Below, piece after piece: positions 34,323-46,311 of a DNA stretch of 64,000 nt (its first letter is position 1; each line of letters opens with the position of its first letter). Origin of the DNA: Stropharia rugosoannulata (Eukaryota > Basidiomycota > Agaricomycetes > Agaricales > Strophariaceae); the NCBI GenBank assembly GCA_028532985.1, contig JANCIK010000006.1:744001-808000 (forward strand), given 5' to 3'. The notes under the pieces were generated by a model that worked only from the letters and a program-made list of their open reading frames with translations, had not been told where the DNA came from and searched no databases. Made by a program: the position numbers and the translations under genes.

Positions 34323-34785
34323 TGTAAGGGCGACTCTGCGCAGTGTCGAGCTCACACGAGACCTAGCAGAGGGATTCCGAAGTTTATTAAGCTGTAAACT
34401 ATAAATACAATAGAAGCGCACCTAGCAGAGGGATTCCGAAGACAAAAGCCTAAGGAAACCCGCTGCTGGGCGCCACAGTACATAATAGAAGCGTTGATTG
34501 ATGCGTGAGAATAAACTATACAGTTGATCCGCCACAAGAAGCCACCACATCACGTCCTCATGTGATGTGCATCATACATCATATGCACAACACATGATGG
34601 ACGTGTCCCATCAGTACGTCACATGATGTAAACCGCGCGCGCCTGTGCACAGTACACACTGCAGAGCATAGTGTACACTGCACGGGCGGCGCGCGGCGTA
34701 AGAAATAAAAATAAAATAAAATACACGAACGTGAAGGAAGACGAAATGAATAAAAATAAAGGGTGACGCACAGCGTCCCCTTACA
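34323..34785 (-). repeat. 3' LTR of element C
   Basis: It is preceded on the minus strand by a purine tract (GAAGGGGGGTGA). Inside, a 22-bp block (ACCTAGCAGAGGGATTCCGAAG) occurs twice, about 57 bp apart, on either side of a TATTTATA box. Confidence 0.9.
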
Positions 34786-34866
34786 TCACCCCCCCTTCAA
34801 GACACGGCGTCCCGGCGTGGCAAGGTGATCCACTCGCCACCATTGACTGTTCTATACCGTCCAGGC

Positions 34867-36295
34867 TCAATTGCCAGGAGCCAATAACCCGCGGAGCATC
34901 AGGATGTTCCGGTAGAACTTGGCCACCAGCTGAGGTGAGAAGACGTCTTCCGCATGCTCCCAGGAGTTCTCCTCATACCCATACCCCTTCCATTTGACGA
35001 GGAACTGAAGCCTGTTTCGATGGATGCGGCTGTTGAGGATGGCCTCAACCTCGTACTCCAGCTCGTTATCCACCAGCTCAGGTTCCGGAGGAGGCGCTGC
35101 AATGCGGCCCGGAATAGGGTCAGGGAGACAGGGCGTGAGCTTGACAACAGGGAAGACAGGGTGGAGACGCTTGAGAGAAACTGGGAGTTTGAGACGGTAG
35201 GCATGAGATCCAACAGCAGCCTCGACCGTATACGGGCCCAGGAGACGGTGGGACAACTTCTTGGAGGGACGGGAGGTACGGATGTCTGACGCATCCAGGT
35301 AGACCTTGTCACCTGGTTTGTACACCGGGAGAGGGTCACGTCGCGGTTGTAGAAGCGAGCCATGTCATCTTTGGCCTTAGCCAGCGCTGACTTGGCTTCT
35401 TCCAATGTACTAGCCATCCGCTCCTTGAACTCATTCACAGTCTCCAGAGACGATGGAGCTTCATGAGGTTCAAAGCCCATCCGAGGGTGTCGTCCAGTGT
35501 CGAGCATGAAAGGTGTATGCTGGGTGGAGGCGTGGACATGGTTGTTGTACTGGAACTCGGCCAGAGGCAAGAGATCCTCCCAGTCGTCCTGACGCTCATT
35601 CACGAAGGTCCGCAAGTACTGTTCCAACTCCATGTTAACGCGCTCCGTCTGACCATCAGATTGGGGGTGGTAGGCAGTGGACGTCGCCAGGCGGATTCCC
35701 AACAACCGGTAAAGCTCTCTAGTGAACTCGGCAATGAACTGAGGCCCACGATCCGAGAGGACTATCCGAGGGAGACCATGGTGGCGCCAGACATAACGGA
35801 GATAGAGCCGGCCGCTCCAAGTGCACTAACAGTGGTAGTCGTTGGGATAAAGTGACCGCGCTTGGAGACTGAGTCTATCACGTTCATGATGGCGTCATGT
35901 CCATTGGAGAGAGGGAGTTCCACGATGAAGTCCACACTGATAACCGCCCAGCGCTGCTCAGGGATAGGGAGAGGATGAAGCTCACCAACCGGGCGGTGAC
36001 GCTGGATCTTGGTGCGAATACAGAGGTCACAGGTCTTGCAGTACTGTCCAATGTACCGAGACATCTGGGGCCACCAGTAGTTGCGCGATACTAACTCCAG
36101 TGTCTTCCAACGTCCAGCATGACCAGCCACCTTGGTGTCGTGGTGTAAGGAGACAATACGGCGGCGGAGATCAGGGTCGTTGGGGACGTAGATCTTATCC
36201 CGGAAGCTGAGGAGACCATCTTGCATCCTCCACTCCGAGGATCGCACAGAACGGGCCCCACTGCTCAACAAACCCTTTGCTGCCTTCGCCACCAT
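34867..36295 (-). pseudogene. pol: Integrase and chromodomain, element C
   Basis: The minus-strand frames encode the integrase zinc finger (LHHDTKVAGHAGRWKTLELV...CKTCDLC), the catalytic core (ISVDFIVELP; HPQSDGQTERVNMELEQYLR), a GPY-type end (LLGPYTVEAAVGSHAYRLKLP) and a chromodomain (YEVEAILNSRIHRNRLQFLVKW, ending near 34890). The chromodomain may steer insertion toward marked chromatin. Frame breaks occur near 35750 and 35340, so no single ORF spans the domain set. Confidence 0.8.
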
Positions 36296-37198
36296 CTCCT
36301 CATGTTTCCCTGACGGTTTCCCTTCCGGATCTCGTGCAACAAGTCCTTCTCCTCGCCCACCAGCTCCACCGCCTCGAGCGCCCGGATAGCAAAGAAGGCG
36401 GGCTTGAGGAGTGTCATCTCAGCATTATCCCCAGCGCCGTCTCCATGATCAGCTCGTCGCGAGAGTGCATCAGGTTTCCCATGGAACGGCCAGGGCGGTG
36501 GCGGAGCGTGAAGTCGAAGCGGAGAGGTAGAGGGACCAGCGGGCCTGTCTGCGGTTAAGCTTTTGGCCGTCATGAAGTACTCCAGATTCTTGTGGTCTGT
36601 CCAGATCTCCACCGGATGAGCTGCACCTTCAAGGAAGTGTCTCCACTCCTCCAGGGCTCGAATGACCGCTAGCATCTCCTTGTCATGGATCTCGTAGTTA
36701 CGCTGTACGGGACTGAGGCTCTTGGAGTAATAGGCGACAGGGTGCCATTTCCCATCTTCACGCGACTGCTGAGAGAGCACAGCACCAGTAGCAAAGTCCG
36801 AGGAGTCTGCCTCAACGCGGTAGGGCAGGTCGTCACGAGGAAAGCCAGGATGGGAGCCGAAGTCACCGCAGTACGCAACATGTCAAAGGCGGCCTGAGCA
36901 TCAGAGGACCACGACCAGGAGTATCCTTACGCGTCAGCTCAAAAAGCGGACGGGCATGGTGAGAGAAGTCCTCGATGAAGCGGCGATAGAAGTTGACGAA
37001 GCCCAAGAAGCTCTGTACCTCCTTGCGTGACTTGGGAACCGCCACTCTGCTACACCTGCAATCTTGACCGGTCCATCTCCACCTGACCTTCCGAGATGAT
37101 GAGCCCCAGATACTCAATGCGACGCTTCTCAAACTCGCACTTCTCCGGCTTGAGATACAACCGTGGAGTCGCAGACGCTCCATGACCAGACATGTCAC
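36265..37198 (-). pseudogene. pol: RT thumb and RNase H, element C
   Basis: The minus-strand frames carry KSRKEVQSFLGFVNFYRRFIEDF, then RNase H with HPVAYYSKSLSPVQRNYEIHDKE, an ALEEWRHFLEGA block and PDALSRRADHG. Several single-base breaks separate the pieces (near 36900, 36510 and 37050). Confidence 0.75.
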
Positions 37199-37930
37199 CC
37201 GACGATGTTCCTCGAGGGTCTTGGTGTAGATGAGGATATCGTCAAGGTAGACACAGACAATGCCCTCGAAAATGAGGTCGTTGAATATCTAGATCATCAT
37301 GGTCTGGAACGTTGCAGGCGAGTTGGTGAGACCAAAGAACATAACCGTAGGCTCGAACAGACCGCGGTTTGTTCGGAACGCTGCCTTCCACTCATCTCCC
37401 TCCTTGATGCGCACATTGTTGTACCCCCACCGCACGTCAAGCTTGGTGAAGTAGCTGGCACCACGGAGTTGTTGGATGAGGTCAGAGACGAGAGGAAGCG
37501 GGTAGCGGTTCTTGATGGTCATGGCGTTCAGCACACGGTAGTCCTGGATGAGGCGCAATGACCCGTCCTTCTTCTTGATAAAGAAGACAGGAGACGCCAT
37601 CGGAGACTTAGAGGGACGAATACGGCCAGTGGCGAGGTTCTCCTGTAAGAACGCATCTAGTTCCTTCTGCTCAGGAAGCGTCATAGGATACACCTTGCAG
37701 TTGCTGGGTGTTGCTCCGAGTTCCAGTTCAATGGCGTGATCCCAAGGTCGACATTCTGGCAAGACATCAAAGGACTCCTTTGAGAAGACGTCCTTGAAGT
37801 CATGCAAATGGTTAGGAACGCTGTCGCGGAAGTCCTTCTGTCCAGAGTTGGACGCAAAGGCTTCTGCGAGCCGCTGGGACACGGTGGAGGTAGACTGAAT
37901 GAACTGGGACTCGGGGTAACGACGCCGCAA
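37199..37930 (-). pseudogene. pol: Reverse transcriptase core, element C, with in-frame stop
   Basis: The region encodes [75 protein letters not shown] and, just after an in-frame TAG at 37289-37291, the catalytic YLDDIL box. Family members have a short polar stretch at the stop position, so this is a nonsense change in an otherwise normal RT. Confidence 0.8.
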
Positions 37931-38046
37931 ACAGCCGGTTGTCGTCGTCCTCCCAGACAGAGTGGAGGGCCTCTAGTAAGCTGCAAGCGTCCTTAGGAGC
38001 AGGCAGCGGTTCAACTTCCTCCAACTCCATCTCGGGGACTTCGTCG

Positions 38047-38811
38047 TCATCGTCCTCCAGCTCCATAAGGAGGGGCATAGGGCCCTGGGTACAGGTCTCT
38101 ACCGCTCTGATCTCTGCGCTGCTTAGACTTCTCCGCACGGATCTCATCACGGCACGTGGAGCACCGGCGTGGGCACCGTGACATCTTCACCTCTCCAGTG
38201 ATCCAGTCCACTTCAGGGTTGTGTTCTCGAAGCCAAGTGTGGCCCAGAATCATATCCTGACGTCCGAGGTTGGTGACGGGGAAGACGGCGCGTTCAGTGT
38301 GGTCCTTGTAGCGAAGGATGAGCTCCACAATGGACGTGATAGAGCCGTCTTCATTGAGTGAACCGTCAACGTTGTGGACTGGAATGGGGACCAAGAGAGG
38401 CGTTCCGTCAGCTTGTGCTGCTGGACGACTTGCGACTGATGAAGCACTGGTCAGCGCCGCAGTCAACCAGGGGCCTGAGGCGAAAACGCTGGCCCGTGTC
38501 CGTGGTCTCGATCTCCACTGGAAGGTGAAGGGAGTTGGGACTCGGAGTAGCGGCAATGGTGTAATGAGAGGAAGTGCGCGCTCCCAGCGGCGAGCACGGG
38601 CCTGGATGCGTAACGCAGCAATGGAGTGAGACTTGGGAGCAGGGGATTTAGGCGTGTCAGGCAGTCGTGAAGGTAGGTCTGGAACAGAAATAGATTCGCA
38701 GGGCTCTACCGACAGTACACTATAACGACTGCCACGCGCGAACGAGGCACGCCGCTCACTCGTCGCGATGCACAAAATCCTCCTCCTCCTGGACATCATC
38801 CTCCTTCCTTT
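38047..38811 (-). pseudogene. pol: Protease region, element C
   Basis: A V-D-C-G-A retropepsin-like motif lies at about 38449-38466, followed by VELILRYKDHTERAVFPVTNLG, MILGHTWLREHNPEVDW and a CPRRCSTC stretch. Frames shift between these blocks (near 38440 and 38150). Confidence 0.65.
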
Positions 38812-39965
38812 CATCCACCGGCGGAATAGCATCCTCCTGGCCCTCCGCAGCGCATGTGCTCGAGTTGCTCCTGAAGCTCCGTGAGAGTCATGTGGCGAAT
38901 GTCGAAAGCCCGGGGACAATCTCGAGAGATGTGACCAGGTTTACCACAGCGATAGCAGGTAGGGGGTGTCTTCCCAGCACTACGAGCACGATCAATGTCC
39001 ATGGGAGCGCCCAGAGGAAGAGCAGGGCAGCAGGCGCGCGAGGGGCAGGAATAATGGGCAGAGAAGCACGTGGAACGGTTGCAGGAGGCGGATGAACGCG
39101 AAGCCGCGGGGGGACCAGAAGGCGTAGGGTGTGCTGCACGGAAGAGCTGGTTGGTCTCGCGGTTGCGAGCAACCTCCACGGCGCGTTCATACCATCCCTG
39201 AAGCGAGGCGGGTCGACTCTCCGAGGGCAGGTTGGCGACTTGACTGTCCAGCGAAGGGGATAGACCACGACGGAACTTCATAATCAACGCCTTCTCGTCA
39301 ATGTACCCAGACTTGAGGACAAGGTCCTTGAAGGCGTCGACGTATTCTTCAGCAGAGCGGCGGCCTTGATGGTAGGAGGTGCTCTCGAGGGCGAGCTGAG
39401 CGTGCTCGGCCTCGTGCTGCTCGCAAAAATCGCGAATGAACACGGCTTCAAAGGCGTCCCAGCTACGCAGATTGAAGTCGGAAAATCCAGACATCATGGC
39501 GCGTTTCGAGAACTGGGCGGCGCGGCCCTCGTTCATGAAAGAAAGGGCCCAAAGAACTCGAGAGAATTCGTCAGGAAACTGCGAGCCAGCCAGGGCGAAA
39601 TAAATGGTGCAAGAATTAAGAAAAGAGCGCCCTTTTTCGCGTGAACCATCAAATGGTTTGGGAGACGCAGGTTTGAGGCGAGAGACAGTGGGAACTGCAG
39701 CTGCAGGAGCCGTGTGGGCGTCGAGATGAGGAGGGGTATCACGAGGCGCAGGAGGGGCGGGTGCAGGTGCAGAATGCGAGCTGGCAAGTGTAGTCTCGAG
39801 GAGGGTGCGGATAGTGTGAAGGGAGCTCGAAACGTCGGCCAATTCCTTCCGAAAAATCGCGTTATTGTGGTCGACGTACTCCAGAAGCGACGTGAGGGTG
39901 AGGGCGGGTCTGGACAAGGTATTTCCCGCCTCAGGGCTCGCAGAGGCGTCTGTATCCATCGACAT
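38811..39965 (-). CDS. gag: Gag, element C
   Basis: The start is taken at the ATG at 39965 (MSMDTDASASPEAG). A Pro/Ala-rich segment is followed by the capsid (KPFDGSREKGRSFLNSCTIYF, WALSFMNEGRAAQFSKR, WDAFEAVFIRDFCEQHEAEHA, RSAEEYVDAFKDLV) and a CX2CX4HX4C knuckle (CYRCGKPGHISRDC). The frame is open throughout. It extends upstream into the LTR without a stop, but that part looks non-coding. Confidence 0.8.
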   Translation of the reverse strand: MSMDTDASASPEAGNTLSRPALTLTSLLEYVDHNNAIFRKELADVSSSLHTIRTLLETTLASSHSAPAPAPPAPRDTPPHLDAHTAPAAAVPTVSRLKPASPKPFDGSREKGRSFLNSCTIYFALAGSQFPDEFSRVLWALSFMNEGRAAQFSKRAMMSGFSDFNLRSWDAFEAVFIRDFCEQHEAEHAQLALESTSYHQGRRSAEEYVDAFKDLVLKSGYIDEKALIMKFRRGLSPSLDSQVANLPSESRPASLQGWYERAVEVARNRETNQLFRAAHPTPSGPPAASRSSASCNRSTCFSAHYSCPSRACCPALPLGAPMDIDRARSAGKTPPTCYRCGKPGHISRDCPRAFDIRHMTLTELQEQLEHMRCGGPGGCYSAGG

Positions 39966-40049
39966 CGAAGCAGGGAGGGGTGTTGGAGTCCTAGGCCGTT
40001 TCCGAAGGCAGTAGGCGTCCAAAACTGGTCCCAGGCAGAGGCTTTGTAC

Positions 40050-40512
40050 TGTAAGGGCGACTCTGCGCAGTGTCGAGCTCACACGAGACCTAGCAGAGGG
40101 ATTCCGAAGTTTATTAAGCTGTAAACTATAAATACAATAGAAGCGCACCTAGCAGAGGGATTCCGAAGACAAAAGCCTAAGGAAACCCGCTGCTGGGCGC
40201 CACAGTACATAATAGAAGCGTTGATTGATGCGTGAGAATAAACTATACAGTTGATCCGCCACAAGAAGCCACCACATCACGTCCTCATGTGATGTGCATC
40301 ATACATCATATGCACAACACATGATGGACGTGTCCCATCAGTACGTCACATGATGTAAACCGCGCGCGCCTGTGCACAGTACACACTGCAGAGCATAGTG
40401 TACACTGCACGGGCTGCGCGCGGCGTAAGAAATAAAAATAAAATAAAATAAAAGAAAGTGAAGGAAGACGAAATGAATAAAAATAAAGGGTGACGCACAG
40501 CGTCCCCTTACA
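40050..40512 (-). repeat. 5' LTR of element C
   Basis: Mirror of 34323-34785 with four substitutions, three of them clustered (TACACGAACG there, TAAAAGAAAG here). No primer-binding site starting TGG lies directly next to it; the first such sequence is about 15 nt away. Confidence 0.9.
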
Positions 40513-42529
40513 TTAACGGCATTGGACTATGAATCCGAAGGACAGATAATAATGGAGGTGGACTCAAGCAACATAGCCGTGGGTTTTATTTTATCTCAGG
40601 TTAAAGAAGACGGAAAGGAACATCCTGCGCGGTTTGGTTCTATAACTTGGAACGAAAGAGAATCAAGATACTCACAAGCCAAGATCGAGTTATATGGCCT
40701 ATTTCGCAGCCTTAGAGCGTATCGGATATACCTGGTTGGAGTGGAAAACTTGATAGTCAGGACTGATGCGAGTTACCTCAAGGGAATGTTAAACAACCCC
40801 GATATACAACCTAATGCTACGATAAATCGCTGGATAGCCGCCATACTTTTGTTTGACTTCAAGCTAGAACACGTCCCTGGAAAATCACATTCACCAGACG
40901 GTCTGTCAAGAAGGAGACGATCAGAATTAGATCCTCAAGAAGATTCCGAAGAAGAAGTAGAAGACTGGATCGACAGGGCATGCGGCTTCGGAATCTGGGT
41001 CTTAAACAAAAATGACGATCGGAAATTCACTCACATGTCCATGGTACAGAAGAAAATACCAGGATCGTCATTGTCTTACAAGGCTATGGTACTTATTGCA
41101 GCTAAATCGGTACCTCACCGTTCGGAAATTACTACAACGCTTAAATTACCGGTTTCCGACAGAGGGGCTGACATGGATGAGGAATTAAAGAAGGTCAAAG
41201 AATTTCTAGGCGACCCCGAAAGACCCGCATGGATTCGCACAAGAAAGGAGTATGACCGCTTCCTCAAGAAAGTAAGGCAATTCTTCATACTGGACGGAAA
41301 GCTATGGAAAAGGTCCGATGATGGTGAACATAAACAAGTGGTACAACAAGAAGATAGGCTTCGGATACTTCAAGAAGTACATGATAACTTAGGACATAAG
41401 TCTTATTTCACTGTGTGGAATAGGCTCACGGCGTTTTTGGTGGCCTAACATCAGTAATGATCTTACGTGGTACTTGAAGACCTGCGATATATGTCAGCGA
41501 CAGTCTAGGGTAAAGAACCTCATTCCGCCAACGGTAGCTCGTCCATTGTCGCTTTTTGTCAAGGTTCACGCGGATACTTTCTTTATGCCCAAAGGAAAAG
41601 GGGGAAAACATCTCTGTCTTCATCTACGATGTTCACTTTCGGAATGCCTGAAGCTCTGGCTGTAGCGTCGGAAAACCATACGGTTATAGGAGAATTTCTG
41701 TTGGATGTTATGTCGCGATGGGGAGCTATGGCTATTATCGTGACAGACAATGGTACACCTTGGGTTAAAGCCGTGAACTACTTGGCGGAAAAATATGGAA
41801 TCTACCACATCAGAATTTCGGGATATAATTCGCAGGCAAACGGCTTGATTGAAAAACGACATCTCGATGTTAGGGAAGCAATAGTCAAGACTTGTGAAGG
41901 CGACTTATCAATATGGCCATTAATTCTCCGATTTGTTTTATGGGCTGAACGTGTTACGGTACAAAAATCAACAGGTTATACTCCCTACTATATCGCACAC
42001 GGAGTGGAACCATTATTTCCATTTGACATTACAGAAGCGACTTTCATGTTTCCGATCAAGTTGATATGATTTCCGAAGAAGAGCTAATAGCACGAAGAGC
42101 TATAATGCTGCAGAAGCGACCAGAAGATCTTGAAAGGGTCAAGGACAAAGTGGAGCAAGCACGGCTGAGGCAAGCTCGTTATTTTGAGCAATACAATAAG
42201 CATCGCATCGTGTTACAGGATTTCGCACCAGGTACTTTGGTCCTAGTCAGAAATTCACCAGTTGAAAAATCACTTGATCGGAAAACAAAACCGCGATACT
42301 TTGGGCCTCTAATGGTGTTACGACGAACGAAAGGGGGGTCTTACATCTGCGCTGAACTCAGTGGAGCCGTATCCTACAAGAGATTCGCCGATATCGCCTA
42401 ATACCTTATATATCAAGAGAACCGCTTGAAATACCATGGGAACTATTGTCTCAACCCAAGGATCTAATTGAAGGCATGGTACGCGAAGAGGTACCTGAGG
42501 ACTCGCAAGTGGCGCCTGATGATGAATAA
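40513..42529 (+). pseudogene. pol: RNase H and integrase, element A copy 2 (after element C)
   Basis: The sequence resumes at the TTAAC duplication and matches copy 1 from TALDYESEGQII to the pol end. Short deletions near 41430 (AAG), 41642 (one G), 42052 (one C) and 42390 (CA in CGCATAT) split the frame into four pieces. Separation from its own promoter-proximal half by element C means it cannot be expressed as a normal polyprotein. Confidence 0.8.
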
Positions 42530-42784
42530 CAAGTTTCCGACAACGCTTACACAACCTATATTTCTTAATGGAGCTTCAACAGTTTCAAGTTCATTTCTTC
42601 TCATTTGTTAAATAAACTCTTTTTCTTTTAGGTTATGTTTCTGTTTTTTTCAAGATTATGAAATTATTGCTTTCAAACTAAAATGTGCATGACCAAGACA
42701 ATTTATTGACTACAAGATACTATGACAATATGGTTTCACGAAGGCGAAGGAAATACGACAAGAAGAAATACATATAAATCCTTT

Positions 42785-43772
42785 TTACCTCCTGCGGAAT
42801 CTTTTACTTCCCGGACATTCTACGGATCTCCTCGATACGCTCCATTGATAATTCCACCAGATCGCGAAGCCGATTTTCCATGTCAGAATAATGTCGCAGG
42901 TTTCTTTCGCAAAGGTCGTCCAGCTCTTCAAGCCCATCTGTTGGGTTGGCAGTCGTTTGCCATTCGCGGAAATCTCGCACCAACTGTGTATATGGTGCAT
43001 ACGAGGGTAAACCCTCAACAGGACCGCTAGAACTTGCGTTGGGACTAGAACGCGTAATACCTGTGCAACGAGGTTACGAAACCTGTTAAAGATAGGGAAT
43101 TGTAATTACTCACCTGAAGTTCCCTCGCCAACATCTTTTTGCTTTGCGACGATGGACTCCGTGTACTCGAAAACAGGCGTTGCCTCATAGTATGGAAGAG
43201 GGCCATCATCCTCAATTCGCATAGGGCTCGAAGGCGCGTTGTAGGGTCACTGCGTTGGCCGTGTCGTCTGCTTCAAGTTCGTCCACTTCTTCGACCTCGT
43301 TGTCCTGGCTGCTGTCGCTGTCGCCGTCGCTATCTTCTTCGGGCTCTGGGTGGACGGTACGGGACCGTCGGTCGTATGAGAAGTCGCTGCCAGCTAAGGC
43401 ACGAGTCAGGAAGTCGCCCGGGTGTTGTTTCTAAATTACGGATGAAGTTATCAGCATGAAAGCGACAGAATACAATTAACGGACACTTACACATTCGGCA
43501 GTATTATTGCTGCAATTCTTTTGTCAACCTTGCAATTGGTACATGCCCTGCTCCAGCGAGGTGTGTAGCGCAGCACACATATAGCCGGGGTGACTTTGGC
43601 ACCAAGAACACCGCTAGGTCAATGCTTTAGTATGGCTGTAACTCAGTATGGCATATTTACTCACCTGGTCGTACTCATACCACCCTTCTGCAAGTCCAAG
43701 AATTTGTGGAGCGGACCAGCGCATATCGACTTCATACGTAGAGGCGGGACGAGCGGTGCGACGAGGAGGCAT
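42785..43772 (-). CDS. Antisense accessory gene X3, element A copy 2
   Basis: This is the copy-2 counterpart of 26084-27082. The RRSRTVHPEPEEDSDGDSD and VGEGTSGITRSSPN stretches, broken in copy 1, read through here. One base is lost instead near 43246. Taken together, the two copies support one intact consensus protein. Confidence 0.55.
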
Positions 43773-44126
43773 GTCTTAAGCAGGTGATGAATGTGGGGGG
43801 GGAAGAATGGTGAAAGTATGAGTGGAATGGGCAGGCTTTTTATATTCTTCTGGGACAGTGGTTCAGCACGCTTTCGGAAATCGGCTAGCTTTGAATGGGT
43901 CCGCATCAGGCGTGGATGGCACTATGAAGAAACCGATAGAATGCTGTGGATTCTTCTCTATGACTCGGTCCTATATGTTGGACAATTGGCCTGCCTTTAC
44001 TGGAACCGCGATAACTTCGACGCGAATCTTGTTCGGATTTTCTATTTTTAGGTCGGAAATCACCGTGGCTCATGTTCTGGAAAGCGGCGTTGCCTAATCA
44101 AGTATGACGGCGTGATGGCGTCGGGT

Positions 44127-44339
44127 TTATGGTGACGTGCCGTGCTGCTTTAGGGAATGGCGATACCTCTTTTGTCTGCCGTCCGGTTGTTGCTGCGGCA
44201 TTGCTCTGGGCCGCCGCGGAATTTTCAACTGGCGTTTTCGGCTGTAATGGCGCATGTGTAAGCTGGGCGGCTTGTTCAGTTTTACTTCGGCATCTTCCAT
44301 TTTCATTCGGCATTTTTCGGCATCGTATGGCAGTGTCAA
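44127..44339 (-). CDS. Small antisense ORF, element A copy 2
   Basis: Identical in sequence and frame to 27438-27650 of copy 1. Coding status is uncertain. Confidence 0.2.
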   Translation of the reverse strand: MTLPYDAEKCRMKMEDAEVKLNKPPSLHMRHYSRKRQLKIPRRPRAMPQQQPDGRQKRYRHSLKQHGTSP

Positions 44340-44391
44340 ATTTGTGTGCGGAAATCTATCATAAGGAGTTTACATCTATGGGCAGTTGTAT

Positions 44392-44902
44392 CTACGGCTG
44401 ATTGGCTTGTTTCTCAATCCAGTCCCTCCATCTCTCTACTCCATCTATGGTGAAGTCAGTTTCGCACAAGTAGCAGTGGCGGAAACCTTGCGACTGCTTC
44501 TCAGCTGCTTTGAGTAGGCTCAATGCCTTATCCTGCTCGCTGTCTACAAGAACGGCCCCGTATTCGCTCATGACCCGGCGAAGCAAGAGTAGTGTCCACG
44601 ATGACTGGGGTCGGAATTGTTTCGCGGATATATAATCTTCGAAATGGTCATTCTGTGCAGAATAGGGATTGTCAATTGGGTTTGATTTCAACGGGACAAG
44701 TGGGTCAACTTACAATGTAATGGCACAGGGCGGCAAGTGTCCGATGTGTTTCCATCGCGTCTGTTGCGGAACGAGATAGCATTTGATCGGATATCAATTG
44801 GTCTATGGTAGGCCGAATGGCATGCTCTAGGACCTGCATGATGTCCGCTGGATTCTTCACAGCTGTGGTCAATAATGTGGTGAATCGCGTGGTGGTGCTC
44901 AT
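44392..44902 (-). CDS. Antisense accessory gene X2, element A copy 2
   Basis: Same two-exon, 149-residue model as copy 1 (intron 44653-44713), with no frame-changing difference. Confidence 0.6.
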
Positions 44903-45045
44903 TTCTGGTGTTTGGGCAGACTAGTTGCCTTCCCTTTTATACAGATTTCAGGCGCTGGGCTACTTGGCATTGGACGATCTGGACGCATGGATACATGTCA
45001 CTTGTCTGGAGATTATCTAGCTAATTTCCGACAGCCGGTTGTTGG

Positions 45046-45532
45046 TTATGGGTCGCCTACTCCGCACACATGCCTGTTGATACTGGAAGAAAACGTCGTC
45101 CATGCGCTCCTTGATTTCGGGAATCTCGTGCCCGGTGTATCCAAATGTCATCGTCATGTATCGCATACGCATTAACACCCTCAATTCGGCCATGGTGATT
45201 TGCTCGTTGGGCGATTGATGTATGCCTACATGTTGACGACCATGCCATGCTATATACTATGATAGTGTTAGGGCGGCACGTCCCCTCAAGACGTTACTTA
45301 CTGCTATGGTTTGTCCTAGGAACAAGAAGGACCGGAGATCGGTTATGACAGGCTGCAAGTTGATGGTGTCAAGCTGGAGTATTCGTGTGTATTCATATTC
45401 TAGGGCTTCGACGAATGGATCAAGGCAATGTTTGAAGACATATGGGATCGGAAATCGCGATCGGAAATCGTTTAGATCGGTGGGCAACTCAAGCACTAAA
45501 GATTGAAGATATAGACGTAAAGGCGCTTGCAT
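45046..45532 (-). CDS. Antisense accessory gene X1b, element A copy 2
   Basis: Same exon structure as copy 1. A CA dinucleotide is missing in the CACACACA run near 45066, which changes the last codons and the stop. Confidence 0.45.
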
Positions 45533-45564
45533 TGCGGGTGCTACGGAATAATCTACTAGAGCTC

Positions 45565-46311
45565 TACACTTTATATATCCATCTCTCGCACCGATGTTCG
45601 GAATCTAGCATGTGGACGCTGGGAGGAACGGCCGTTTGAAGATGAAAGATCGCCGCTGGAATTTCTTCGATGTCTGATGTGTCTTCAGGTGTTGCGGCTG
45701 GCCTGAATGCTGGCAGGTGTTCTTCAAGGGTCTTCGGCTTTGACGCGGTTTGAAAACTGTAACCACCACCGACTGTTGCTGTCCAGGTCATTAAATTCTT
45801 TGAAGTCGACTTGGTTTTCTTTGGTGGCATCGGCAGTGTCCTCAGCATATAGCGCCATGAACCGCAGTATGGTCGACCAATACTCAAACCCTTCATGTTC
45901 CTCCATCGGAAACATCTCCAGTAAATGCCTGGCACTGGCGCTTAGGTAGCGGCATTCAGGTGGAATCATACGCTCGATTTCACGCTCATTTGACGGCCGC
46001 ATGTTGACGCGCGAGCATAGCAATAAACGCTGCGCTATCATTAGCAGGGCTAGTTGTGAAGCGGTTCGAGGGCTTACCATGTGATCAAAATGATCATGAA
46101 CGTACGCTTCCACTTGCGCATGGTCGATTATGTTCAGTTCTCGTACGCTGCGAGTGCGGATGTCCTTGTAGATGGCGAGGCATAGGATTTCATGTTGGTG
46201 ACGGATGGTCAACGCAAATTCACGCATGGTTGTTGGTACAACGAATGCATGGCTTCGGTTTCCTGGAGCAAAACAGAGCGAGCGAAATATTCTTTCTGCT
46301 GCGGGGTCCAT
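45565..46311 (-). pseudogene. Antisense accessory gene X1a, element A copy 2
   Basis: Same start and about 195 codons of identical frame as copy 1. The frame then ends at 45724 because GGGGG of copy 1 is GGG here (about 45728). Downstream the reading frame is preserved in shifted phase. Confidence 0.5.

Larger units (their letters stand above)
34323..40512 (-). mobile_element. Nested chromodomain Ty3/gypsy element C (complete, 6.19 kb)
   Basis: Two 463-bp LTRs (34323-34785 and 40050-40512; ends TGTAAGG...CCTTACA) flank gag, protease, RT, RNase H, integrase and chromodomain, all on the minus strand. A 5-bp duplication, TTAAC, is present on both sides (34318-34322 and 40513-40517). The matching site in copy 1 (about 23805) is empty and contains TTAAC once. 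The LTRs differ by only four substitutions by eye, so the insertion is young. Confidence 0.95.

Noticed and set aside
40020..40050. Tf1-like self-priming of element C
   Set aside because: The sequence next to the 5' LTR resembles a complement of an LTR segment (AGGCTTTTGT), but that segment lies upstream of the TATA box, so it would not be the transcript 5' end.
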